64,000 nt of DNA from Progne subis subis (lineage: Eukaryota; Chordata; Aves; Passeriformes; Hirundinidae): contig JAKJHU010000005.1 in the NCBI GenBank assembly GCA_022316685.1, forward strand, positions 11,324,707 through 11,388,706. The letters run 5' to 3'. Numbering within the stretch: the first letter of the stretch is position 1; every line of letters starts with the position of its first letter. The notes below the pieces were generated by a model. It did not search any database. It saw nothing but the letters and a program-made list of their open reading frames with translations, and was not told where the DNA came from. Of this stretch, positions 53,669-64,000 are shown piece after piece. The position numbers and the translations under genes are program-made.

Positions 53669-53703
<35 letters not shown>
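53669..53703 (+). repeat. (TAA)n microsatellite
   Basis: About eleven perfect TAA units; probably polymorphic. Confidence 0.94.
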
Positions 53704-53705
<2 letters not shown>

Positions 53706-54079
53706 ACAAAGTTAAACACCTGCTTAGGCTGCTTTTATTATCGCAAGTTGATCTGCTCCTATTACTTCTGCCAGAAGTCGGTAGTGCTACTTCTTGGTTA
53801 CTCCTAAGGTCAGCACTGTAACCTCACTCCTGCACTTGCTTTCTTTGCCTTCGCTTCCATTTCCCTTCCCATCATTATTTCACAGGCACTTGAACGCTTC
53901 TGTGACCAGAGCAACCCTTTCTGACAAACACCCTCTCTCGGATGATGCATAAATGAGGCCTTTATAATGCAAACTAAAAAGGGTGTGTTGGAATATCATC
54001 AGGCAAACAGACAGCTGGAGTCTGGGATCTGACAGAAGACCACATGGTGATTTGCCCATCATCTGCAATGGTCACAGAG

Positions 54080-56600
54080 CCTGGATTGGTTCCTAGTAAA
54101 TGCTGAGAAGAAACCTATGTTGTGGTCCATCTGGGTTCCAGTTACACTGAGAAGAAAAGGAAAGATATCCAGACAACAAAATCTGGGCTGCTGGAAAAAA
54201 GAAAGAGAACTTGAATTCCCGGTTGACAGGATGGCAACAAAGCAAAAGATCAGATGCATGAGCAACCAGAATATTTCTAGAATAAAGATACTTGTACAGG
54301 AGTGCTGGAGTTCGCCTGAACATAGGAGCCAGGTCACTGGGCACATAAGGCGCAAGAAAATGAAATTTTAAAATGAAGAGGGGATTAGAAGAACACATGG
54401 TTAAAAAGCACGGTATTGCTATGTCAAATGAAGACATGCAGATTCTGGGTCATCATGTGAAGATGCTGAGAAGAATCAAAGAATGAAAAATAGACATGCA
54501 GTAACTGTGGAGTAAATGGAGTGGCAATAAGAAATTTCAGCAGTACATGGACTTCTACACAATGAGGGGTGGACTGGATCACTGGGACATCAAATTGCGG
54601 ACGAAAGCACTAATAGTAGTCATGTAAGAAATATGACAGAAAGGAAAAAAAATCGTGGGGTCATCCCAGAATACAGGTAGGCATCATTCTAGGACACAAA
54701 TTCAGGGAGAAGACAGCTAATAACAAAGTAACATTATATGCTATATAGCATTTAAAAACTAATCAAAATGAAACTCCACCTCACCAAGCAGCAGAGGTGT
54801 GGAGCTTGGTCAGATCAAGAAGATTGAGTGCTGGAACCACCACGCATGGCCAGACTACAACAGCGCTGACAGCAGCACGCTGGCAAGATCAGCAAAAGGC
54901 ACGCTGCAAGATTGATTAGGGGGAGATTTCAACTCCTCCCAGGCAAACTGAGTAAGCAGACTACAAAGCTGAGACCAAAGTATCCAGTAACTGTCAAAGG
55001 TTGTTGCATGGAACTGCTAGTTAGGGAACCTACATGAGGAGCCCCTGCCTTTGGCCCAGTCCAGAGCAGCAGGAATCCTCCTACTGCATCCTGCAGCTGC
55101 AGAACCCCTGTGCATCAGTGACCATAACAGAGCTAAATTGAGCATCCCTACAGGAACAATGAAACCCAAGGAATCTACTACTGTCGTGCTGAACTTCAAA
55201 AAGTGTAACCACACAAAAATGAGAAAGCTTGTTAAAAGGAATCTCTAACAGATAGCTATGAGAAATAAAATCCGATTGGCAGCATCAAAGTTGTTTAACT
55301 ACAACCACATGGAAAGCACTGAAACAAGAAGCACCACCCATTCAGAAAGACTTGATAAGAACAAAAGGACACCAGCAAGGCTCACTGCAGCTTTCTAGAG
55401 GCAAAAAGGCATCCCCTTCAATAAGCCAGCACCAAGCCCAAATGACAAAAACAGAAAAGCCTCTTAAACTCTGGCACTTCAAATGTAATAAGACAGGCTA
55501 GAAAGAACTGTTGGAACAGCTAGAAAAGGGAATCAAATGAGTAATGATTCATTTCTTCAAACACATCAGAAGTAGGAGGTCTGCCAGAGTCTGAAGTGAC
55601 GAATGATGATGAAGGTATAAGGGGAGATACAGAGAGCACAATGCCATCACAGAGAAGCTGAACAAAATCTTTGGCTCTAGTGTGCACTGTGGAAAAATCT
55701 TAGGGTGTTCCCATGCTGGAGTCCTTTGTGAGGGACTTGATAAATGTCTCTAAATCTGATAGGACTTTTCATGGAATAAAGTGACAAATGAACAGTCAGA
55801 AGTGGCTTGGGACCATAAAATATCACTTCAGAGGTCTAATCAAATTCAAAAAGCTGAATTACTAATGACCATATACAGCCTCTAAATTGGAGCTGCCTTG
55901 GTAGGTGAGAACTGCAGTATGGCTTAAAAAGAAAAGTCAGGGATTTGAGTAATTTAAGACATGTAACATTGTTCTGGATAAATTGGGACAGATAAGAATG
56001 AAGATGAGATTTAGGAAACATCAACAAAGCAAAAGAAAATCCCTCTCTACTGACTTCTTGGACTTACTAGGAAGGGTCAGACAAAATGATCCAGGGAAAC
56101 GCAACAAGAATCATCACAGGTATAGAACAGTTTCCATAAAAAGAATCTATAACCCTTTGAGGGTGGAAAAGACACCAGGAAGTAGGAACATGATGGAAAG
56201 CTACAAAAGCATCTCATCCAAGAACAATTAAGATGCACTCAATAGCAGTAGCAAACTTTAAAACGAGAGAAACAGGTTCTCTAGTCACAGAGGTAGCAGA
56301 TGTTTAGAACTCCTTGCCAAATTGTTGTTTTGAAAGCTGAAAGTTTATGTGGGCTCAAGCAAAGACTGGACAAGTTCACAAAAGAGAAATCCTCTAAGGG
56401 TTACCAAATTTATAGAGCCACATCTGGCTCAGGAAGTCCCTGAACTGAAAATAGCTGGAGGCTTGAAGAGCACTGGGGGAAGTACCACGTGCTTGCTTTG
56501 TTCGGACGCTCCTTTAGGCCTCCAATTAAAGCCTCCACTGGAGGCAGGACATATGGGGCTACATGAACCCTTGATCTGACCCGACAGAGCCATGCCTACC
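54080..56600 (+). mobile_element. Ancient, heavily decayed CR1-like LINE
   Basis: This is an old CR1 insertion on the plus strand. The clearest part is its 3' end, about 56290-56600. It contains, in the expected order, a GAACTCCTTGCCA block, GACTGGACAAGTTCACA, CATCTGGCTCAGGAAGTCCC, AGCTGGAGGCTTG and GATCTGACCCGACAGAGCCA. These match the 3' end of old amniote CR1 families as I remember them. Upstream, ORF2 endonuclease-type motifs are legible in one frame. The reverse transcriptase core between about 55.7 and 56.0 kb seems missing, implying internal deletion. The 5' boundary is uncertain; 54.08-54.9 kb is included because its style is continuous with the rest. It is much older than the copy at 62 kb. 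Confidence 0.7.
54922..55690 (+). pseudogene. Decayed CR1 ORF2, endonuclease and linker remnant
   Basis: A Gly-Asp-Phe-Asn motif is encoded at 54922-54933 and a Ser-Asp-His-Asn motif at 55117-55128. They lie in the same frame, 65 codons apart. These are the signature residues of the apurinic-like endonuclease of CR1 ORF2, and the spacing is close to that of the family. Several stop codons intervene. Further on, Asn-Phe-Lys-Lys-Cys-Asn, Phe-Phe-Lys-His-Ile-Arg and Ala-Ile-Thr-Glu-Lys-Leu-Asn occur in the order expected for the segment linking endonuclease to reverse transcriptase. The Tyr/Phe-Ala-Asp-Asp catalytic box was not found. Non-functional. Confidence 0.6.
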
Positions 56601-59199
56601 TTCTCACCTCTTTGCAAAAGACCGTGAGTCCCCGGAGAACACAATGAAACTTTGGTCTGAAAGATACTAAGTAACAAATGTAAGCAACCCGAAGCGGCAA
56701 TAAATAACACCTTGACCGCCAAAGCTCTAAGACTGCTCCATGTTCTTAAATATTTTCCCAAGCAATCTGCTTTCAGACACTGGTTTAAGGTACCAGGCTC
56801 TTCTTCTGGTCTTATATATCAGTTACTTATGTTAGAAATCTCCTCCATATCCTCCCAATCCAAACTGTTTAAAAAAAAAAAAACCCCACAACAACAACAA
56901 ACACCACCACCTAAAATACAGCAATAATCATAATGCTACATGTATATTTGGATGCTGTTCTCTTTAGTGCAGAAACTCATCACCATTGCCTTAGCAGAAC
57001 ACTCCATATAATTGCTGTGGCTATTTAAATAAATAACAAACAACAACATGCAAATTAATCCTCCCGCTTTACTGATGGGGATCACAAGATACCACTTATG
57101 GACAAATGTTTATTAAACAGCATTTAAAAAAAAAAAAAAGCTTAATTAAATCTTCCCAGCACAAAACAAATCTAAAGCCAATTAATTACAATGCTTGGAG
57201 TGAATGACCCAAGCATCCCCTTTTTTCATAAACCCTCCCTCCGCTTCTCCTTTACACCCACATTTTTTGTGGCCACACAATGCAGGAGACAAGAATTTGG
57301 CAAACTTCATCATGCCTGTGGTAGTGCAGACATTCTAGGGACAGCTGAAGAGAACAGACCTGAGTTTGAAGCTATTTCCAGGCAAGCACAGAAACTGTAA
57401 TAATTACTTCGGACTCCTATGTGACTTGCACAATATAAATAGCATTATTTTGGAAGAAGTATGACTGACCATCACTGATTACAAAACTCTGAACACAAGC
57501 AAAGAAAGGATCAGAATAAAAGGAACAAAACTGGCAGCCAAATGAAGAGATGGGGCAAATACAATTAAACCTATAACTTAGGTTATAAATCTTTAATTCT
57601 TGTTTGAATAAGGGATCTGGTGGCAGGCATTCTTTTTCCAGGTAATACCCTGATATAAAAGGAAGTTTTAAGAAATTTTTACATGTGCAATCCATGACTG
57701 ATGTCAAAGAAGAAAGATCATTAGACAGCATTAGAGTTATTATAATAATTTTTAAAATTAAAATGTAACAGAATTACTGTGTTAGCATAGGTGCACTAAT
57801 AATACCAGCAATATCCAGCTACTACCCTTTTTCAGCATTTTGATGGCTGAATCCAGTCAATAATGGAAGAAGCTTTACACACCCCCTACCAGAAAAAGCT
57901 CTGTGAAGTTGCTCTGGGATCCACCCAAACACATCACATACCATGACATGCTCACTACCTTGCTTCTCCCTGAAATCTATTGGGTGCCCAAAGTGAGGCA
58001 TGATACTGGATATCCATTGCCCTGGATGATACTGGTAGAAGGCAACAACACAATATGGAAGCTGTGGACCACAGTGTCACAATCTAAAAATCTGGGGCAA
58101 CCCCCAGGTCTGTCTGGCCTGATAACTGCATTGAGCCCAGCTTAGAGAGAGGAGAAAAACTGTACTTCAGGGGCAGGGGTGCTGCTCAGGAGAAAGGATG
58201 GCTCTACTTGGTTCAGTGGCCAACTTTCCTGAGGAACAGTGAGACAGAATATTGTGAAATAAGTACCATCCTGAGTAACATTCCACGTTTTTAGCACCTG
58301 TAACACTGTAATTACATAGAAATGAGAATTTTAAAATGTATAGTGAGGGGCATTCTCAGAAAAATAAAACCCTACCATCCTCTCACCTACCACCTACCTC
58401 TTTTACACTAGGAGTAAAAGAGCATATTCCTTCAGTTAACAAAAGGTTACAATATTTAATTTTAATTATTTTAATTTTACAGTGGTCAATTCAGTTATAA
58501 CTATAAACAAAGATGTCACTCAGTTCCTATCAAACCTTCAAATAAAACACTTGTGATTTCTGAAACAATTTCTGTTTCAGTTTTAGATTTCCAAAGTCAG
58601 ACCTCTGCCAAACCCTAAGTATTTTCCTCCAGACATTTAAACCATGCATTTCTCCATACTTTCCAATAGAAAGCTGTAATGGAAAACTAACTCCCTGATT
58701 TTCACACACTTAACAAAAAGATGTGGTTCATATCTAGAATTTCAAATTCATATAAGCCCAGGTCTTTATCTGTATGTTTTGCTGAATTATAGAAAGAAAA
58801 AAAAAATATAATATGCTTTATGCAAAAGGAAATCTTCTGGCACATGTTCAGTGGAATATTCTGTCACAGTTAGGGCAGCATGGTCTCCTGTCTCAAATCA
58901 ACATGTTCAACCCCAGCATGCTTGTGCATGCAGTCTCAACGGAGGCTAAAAATCCTTCTCAGTGAATGACAAAAAAGAAAAAATCTAAAAGGAAACCAAG
59001 TAGGAAGCTGGGTGTTAATATCAAGGCTATTAATCAGAGGTAAATCTGAAATCCTGATGCTACGGCATTTTATTCATACATTCTATAAATTCTATGACTT
59101 CTTATCACTTAGCTTTGACCTTTTGACAATACATTGGTCACAATGTTCACCTGTGTTACTCTTTGCTACACTGCTTGCCTTTACACTGAAGTATGAACT

Positions 59200-59800
59200 T
59201 TAAAATGTTATTAAGAGCCTTGAAAATATTAACTCTGGGCCTGATACTGGTCCACCCTGTGACCCAGAGCAAGGAAGCAAAAGCATAAAAGGAATGTTTC
59301 TGTGTCACAGAATAATAATCCCCATTCCAGAACTTGCAAGGTAGTGGATTTTGCAGAGTCATTAAATGCATGCCTATGTTGAAGACTGCAGTGCAGCACA
59401 GAGATCTGCAAACTAGCTCAGATACTGGCAGGAGCCTACACCAAAACCTGTGCTCAGCTAATTTGCCGTGCTCACAGAAGGGTGAATTAGGTCAAAGGGA
59501 GATCCACACTCCTGTAGCCAGACTGCTTCTTGTACACAAGCCAGGTCATTTAAAAAGGTAGCTCAACCATCTTCACAAGACGCTGCAGTCTGCAATGCAG
59601 TCTTACCCAGTACTACAGAAAGGACAGGACTTACACATGCCTGTAATCCCCTTTTCCCCAAGAAGTGCACTGCAGCACCACTACAGCACTTGTCAGTGCA
59701 ATGTACACGACATCACATATGTACCTGTCATAAGGTGCTCTCTATATACTGCCTTTTACTCTAGCTTAAATCGAAGTAACATGAGCTAACCAATTATTAA
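59200..59800. repeat. Possible old interspersed repeat
   Basis: Phrases such as GGGCCTGATACTGGTC (near 59239) and GTGCACTGCAGCACCACTACAGCAC (59665-59690) resemble pieces of old DNA-transposon or SINE repeats of turtles and birds. No boundary, inverted terminal repeat or target duplication could be established. Confidence 0.25.
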
Positions 59801-60737
59801 TACAGGCAATTTTCCTCTCCTAAAAAAGCCCCAAACCAGCCTACAAAAAAAAAAAAGTGTAAAAAAACTACTAAGATTCCATGATTAAAGAACTCTCAAG
59901 TCAGAAAATACAGATGTTAAAGTTCCAAAAGCAACACTGACTGAACCATGTTACACATATACAGCACCTTCTCTTTCTGATTTATGTTGTCAAAGGCATT
60001 TCATAAAGTACAGAGGATGTGAAATGTGGCTTAGTTAATGTGGCTGCTAGAATCTTATCATTTACGTTTTCTGACTTCTTAGCTGTTCAACCTTCACATC
60101 TTATTAACATAGTTTTTTGCATAGACTGTACTATGGAATAGTACTTATGTTTTATGTATTGACATATTTTTGATGTACTGAGATTTTGAATAAGTTTGCC
60201 ATTCTTCATGATGAGAGCCAAATAAATAAAGACTACTACCACAAAATAGTCAATCATTTATATGGAAAAGCAGTATCTCTCCTTCCAAAAAAGAACACTT
60301 TGATTCCCCCTGTCAGAAATTGATGAAAACTACCTCTGCTGTAAATGCTAAATCTATGCCAATATTACAACCATCTCCCACACCCAGCTTCCCCTAAAAA
60401 CAACAAACAAACAAAAATAAAAAATTTGCATGTTTCAGATAAGCTAAAATTAGTTTCAAAGGAGAGGTAAACAGCTGAGTCTAGAAACAAAAGGAAGAAA
60501 TTTTTCCTACAATAGTGTTGATTTGCACAGTGCATTACAGCTTGAACTAATGCAACATTTGGTCCATTCTGCAAGTTAAGGCATGAAAATATGATAATCT
60601 CCAGGAAGAGATTTCCACATTGCTGTGCCTATGCTCTCAGACCGACCCTACAGAGAAGACTAAAAATTTGCAACAGAATTGTTTTTAGAAGAGCTATTTC
60701 GATATATTGCATTACAAATAGAGAGAAATCATAGTGC

Positions 60738-60739
<2 letters not shown>

Positions 60740-60774
<35 letters not shown>
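60740..60774 (+). repeat. (AC)n microsatellite
   Basis: Seventeen uninterrupted AC units, the longest dinucleotide repeat in the window. Confidence 0.95.
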
Positions 60775-60776
<2 letters not shown>

Positions 60777-60818
60777 CTCAAGTGATGAGTCAGGTAAGAT
60801 ATCTATTTTTATACTCTG

Positions 60819-60856
60819 CCTTCCTTCCTTTTTTCTTTTCTTTTTTTTTTTTTTTT
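60819..60856 (+). repeat. (TTCC)n and poly-T tract
   Basis: Short TTCC repeats run into a pyrimidine tract ending in sixteen T residues. Confidence 0.88.
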
Positions 60857-61959
60857 AAGTGATCAAAATAATTAAAAGGGATCATGTACTCTGCTTAAGT
60901 AATAGATTTCCACTTTACAAACCAACATAAAGAAAATCACATCACAACTATCACAACCTGATCTCTGTAGGTAATTCTAGTGATTGGGGCTTCAGTCAAA
61001 AACTTGTAGGAAACTTCACCTCTTGCTGCGTGAGTAGCATGAAATTCACGCATTAAATCCCAGCCATTACAGAAAAATGCAACCCCCTCTATTTAACTGA
61101 TTTTTAATCATATAACAAACAATTTATTACAGGGCACTTCTTGAGCATCCATGAATGGAGTAAACAGTGATCTTTGATCTCCAAATCCTCTAGTTGCCAT
61201 TTATTTTCCAGGAAATTTGTAACAATTTTGACCACCATTTCTCAAATGGTGACTGAAATAAAATATAGTTAAAAAAATACAGAGAAACATTTCTTCAGAC
61301 AAATTCTGCAATGCCATTCAAACCTTCTAAAGAAGGGAACACAAATGAGAGGTATGGGTTGAGTTTCGATAGCAGGTAATCCAGCTGCATGAGTAATCCT
61401 CCAGTTTAATGCCTTTATACCCAGAGAGACACCTAACGCTTAACTACTGGAGACTGAAAAATCCTTCAGTAAAATAGCTTTCACTCTACATTTCTTCTGG
61501 CACATAGTCTTTGTAGGAGGAAAAATTGCAAACACTCTTTAATCTCAGTAGTGAGAAAAGGCAGAATGTGCACACACCCTGTTTATCATTGCTTCCCTGG
61601 CATCTTGCACACCCCTGAGTTCTTTTTCTTTCTTCCAGTCTTTCCAGAGAAAAGGGTGCTTTTTAATTAATTCATGCTCTCCTCCAAAGATATCAATCTT
61701 GATGAATACTGTCTTTACCATTCCTAAACTCAATGGCTTTCAGAACTAAATCATTTGCGATCACTCAGAGCCATTCACTGTATCTCTTAAAACAGCAGAA
61801 GAATATTAAAAGAACTTCCCCGAGGAGCAATGCCATGCACTCTAAGCCTTTCTCCTCACCTAAATTTGTCCAGTCCCACCACAGGGCTTCATAGACCCTT
61901 CCAGTGCACACCCTCTTTCCCTGACAGCTGCTTTTCCTCCTTTGCTATCCTGCACCTGT

Positions 61960-62664
61960 GGAAGAACAACCCCAGGAACCAATATATGGTGGAGACCACC
62001 CAGCTGGAAAACACTTCAGCAGAGAAGGACCTGGAGGTCCTGGTAGACATCAAGCTGAACATGAGCCAGCAAAGTGCCCTTCTAGTGGTATCCTGGGCTG
62101 CATTAAACAAAGTACTGACAGCAGGTCAAGGGAGGGGCTTACGCTCTACTCTGGAGGACTGTGTCCAGGTCTGGGCTCCCCACTAGAAGGGAGACGTGGA
62201 GAAATTGGAGAGTTCAACAAAGAGCCACAAAGATGATTAAGGGGCTCATGCATCTGTCCTATGAGGAAAGGGCAAGAGAGCTGGGACTGTTCAGCTTGGA
62301 GAAGAGAGGGCTCCAGGGAGACTGAATAGCAGCATGCAGTACGTAAAGGGACTCTACAAGAGAGCTGCAGAGGGTTTTTGTGCAATAGCATGTAGTGACA
62401 GGACAACAGGGCATGGCTTCAAACTGAAAGGAGGCAGGTTTAGATTAGGTATTAGGAAGGAATTCTTTACTGGGAAGATGCTGAAGTGCTGGAACAGGCT
62501 GCCCAGAGAAGCTTTGGATGCTCTATCCCTGGAAGTGTTTAAGACCAGACTGGATAGGGGCTTTGAGCAGGCTGGTCTAGTGGAAGGTATCCCTGCCCAC
62601 GGCAGGATGGTTGGAATTTGATGACCTTTAAGGTCCCTTCTGATCCAGACCACTGTATGATTCT
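61960..62664 (+). mobile_element. 5'-truncated CR1 LINE, avian type
   Basis: This is a CR1 non-LTR retrotransposon copy truncated at its 5' end, as most CR1 copies are. It starts in the C-terminal part of ORF2 (a GAAGAACAACCCCAGGAACC stretch), runs through the block reading like 'tgatgaccTTTAAGGTCCCTTCtgatcc', and ends near CTGTATGATTCTT, a relic of the 8-bp ATTCTATG-type 3' tail of CR1. The order of blocks follows the CR1 consensus: AGAGAAGGACCTGGAGGTCC, AAGATGATTAAGGGGCTC, GGAACAGGCTGCCCAGAGAAG. Short internal deletions relative to the consensus occur near 62085 and 62150. It is antisense to ARID1B. The 3' block resembles the kind common in many bird lineages; I cannot assign a subfamily. 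Confidence 0.93.
61964..62603 (+). pseudogene. CR1 ORF2 C-terminal remnant (broken)
   Basis: The C-terminal end of the CR1 ORF2 reverse transcriptase polyprotein is readable but split over different frames. The first part, to about 62186, contains Ala-Glu-Lys-Asp-Leu-Glu-Val-Leu-Val-Asp and Met-Ser-Gln-Gln. A shifted frame then carries Gly-Ile-Leu-Gly-Cys-Ile-Lys. A later part from 62334 carries Cys-Trp-Asn-Arg-Leu-Pro-Arg-Glu-Ala followed by Ser-Leu-Glu-Val-Phe-Lys-Thr-Arg-Leu-Asp. These are hallmark CR1 C-terminal motifs. Endonuclease and catalytic RT motifs are absent because of the 5' truncation. The copy cannot encode a working protein. Confidence 0.88.
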
Positions 62665-64000
62665 TTACTACAGCTTAGTAGTGCCTTAGAAAAAAGTTAT
62701 CTCCCATGGGTCTTTAACAGAGAACCCCTCCGGTTTTGGCCCAGACACCTTTGACAAAGTCACCACTTTTGAGTTAATCCCCACAAACAGCAGAGCAGCA
62801 AATAATCTTCTATTCTGGTCCTTCACTGTGTTAACGGACTTCCCACTTTTAATCAAGAAAAACTTGCAATGAACATGGAATAGACAGACCAGATTTAGAG
62901 CTCTTTGTGTTCCCATTATGGATCTGAACCCCCAAATAGTGTCCACAGTACAGGAGGCTGGTCAAGACACAGAGAAAAAGGGATGACCCCCATATCTATC
63001 ATTTAGGTTCAGCAACATCTGTGATAAATCTAGACATTTGTACAGTCCACATTCTTCTAGTTTCTTCTATTATAGCAGGATCAAAATCATACTTTTCATC
63101 TGGGCAGTAAAAATTCCCCACAGCAAGGAATCCTGAGGCAAAGAGAATGAACTGGCTGAACTAACAGTGAGGAAATCTGATTACATCTCTATCCATCCGG
63201 GATAATTTATTATACTGCAGCATAGCATTAATTGTCTAAGATCAGGATCCCATTCCTGTGGCACAGTTCTTCAATATTCTTTTTGGGGTACTTTTGCTGG
63301 CTTAGAAAAGTAAGAAATACAGAGCAATTCCTACCAGAAACCCTTCTTCTTTAGATGAAATTAACCAAAGTGCACCACCAATAAAACCAAACCAACCAAA
63401 ACAATTTTTAAAAAAGGGAAGATGTAAATCTGTGATGGCTCTTCTTTCCCTACTGGGAACAGATAAAAACCAAGTCAGCCTCTTAAACAGGAGTACTTAC
63501 ATAACAGCTGTCATTTCAAATATTCCTGGAAGTATTTTTAAAAGAAAACTTTCAAATCATTCCTTGTAGTCAGAGAGTTCAGATATTTGATTTATTCCAT
63601 TTCTGTTATTTAATTTGACCTATTACTTAGCACTGGAAAACATCAAAAGAACCCTGAAAGAAACATCAAAGACATCTATCTTATAAATTCATAGCTGAAA
63701 CCATATAGCACATCATAATTTTTTAAATAATTACAGTTTTATTATACTCAAAATAAGATGATTATTGTAAATTATTCCTCATATCAGTTACCACAAGTAA
63801 GTTTTCGAAACATCTGCTAAATGTAAGTATCTGGATAGAGTTAATCCAATTCATGTAACATTATACTCAAAATGGAACAGAAAAAGCAAACGAGAACCTT
63901 TAAAGTCCTAACATCACTTATTAGAAATTACCTGTTTTGCTTAATTGAAAATAGCCCCCTGAAAAACCTATGGAGAATCAACCACCAAATTCATACATTC

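Larger units (their letters stand above)
52517..64000 (-). other. ARID1B: ARID1B intron, 3' part (continues beyond window end)
   Basis: Sequence upstream of the acceptor at 52517. The preceding ARID1B exon was not found up to 64000. The intron carries two CR1 insertions, both on the plus strand and so antisense to the gene, plus (AAT)n and (CA)n microsatellites. The stretches 52.6-53.9, 56.65-59.2 and 62.7-64.0 kb hold nothing I can name beyond simple repeats. Confidence 0.8.

Noticed and set aside
57903..58145. 80-codon plus frame with a Trp- and Pro-rich protein
   Set aside because: Briefly considered as a retroviral envelope-like fragment, but no conserved motif or LTR context supports this.
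5170..60774. Short regular repeats as CRISPR or satellite arrays
   Set aside because: All are mono- to pentanucleotide microsatellites without spacers, in eukaryotic intron.

Overview
The window is about 64 kb of vertebrate, almost certainly avian, genomic DNA lying inside one large gene on the minus strand. The bird assignment rests on a well-recognisable 5'-truncated CR1 LINE near 62 kb whose 3' end is of the kind common in birds, a second and much older CR1 near 54-56.6 kb, an old MIR-like SINE, and generally AT-rich, repeat-poor introns. I cannot resolve the species.

Only two coding segments are convincing. Both are exons of ARID1B, the BAF (SWI/SNF) chromatin-remodelling subunit, read right to left. 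The upstream exon (52370-52516, 49 codons) encodes a Gln/Pro/Tyr-rich disordered segment. The next exon (33427-33537, 37 codons) encodes the Asp-Met-Ser-Gln-Glu segment ending in Arg-Pro-Ser-Ser-Leu-Pro. Both are bounded by GT/AG sites, both are multiples of three, and both junctions are phase 0, so they join across an 18.8-kb intron. The rest of the window is intron: at least 33.4 kb downstream of the second exon and at least 11.5 kb upstream of the first. I found no neighbouring ARID1B exon on either side and no second gene.

Layout: 1-33.4 kb is the downstream intron, holding a MIR-like SINE at 9.8-10.05 kb, an old palindromic repeat at 14.4 kb, a compact CpG island with a perfect RFX X-box palindrome at 22.1-22.4 kb, an old amniote repeat at 29.3-29.4 kb, and simple repeats. 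33.5-52.4 kb is the intron between the exons, with G-rich and Z-DNA-prone tracts at 34.2 and 35.3 kb, a splice-donor-like site at 38.6 kb, and an AT-rich homeodomain-motif block at 43.5-43.7 kb. 52.5-64 kb is the upstream intron, with the old CR1 (54-56.6 kb), a long (CA)n tract (60.7 kb) and the younger CR1 (62-62.7 kb).

I found no undescribed biological system. The most useful lead is the intronic CpG island, a candidate internal promoter or enhancer of ARID1B or start of an unannotated transcript. The many short open frames elsewhere show no recognisable domains and look like chance.
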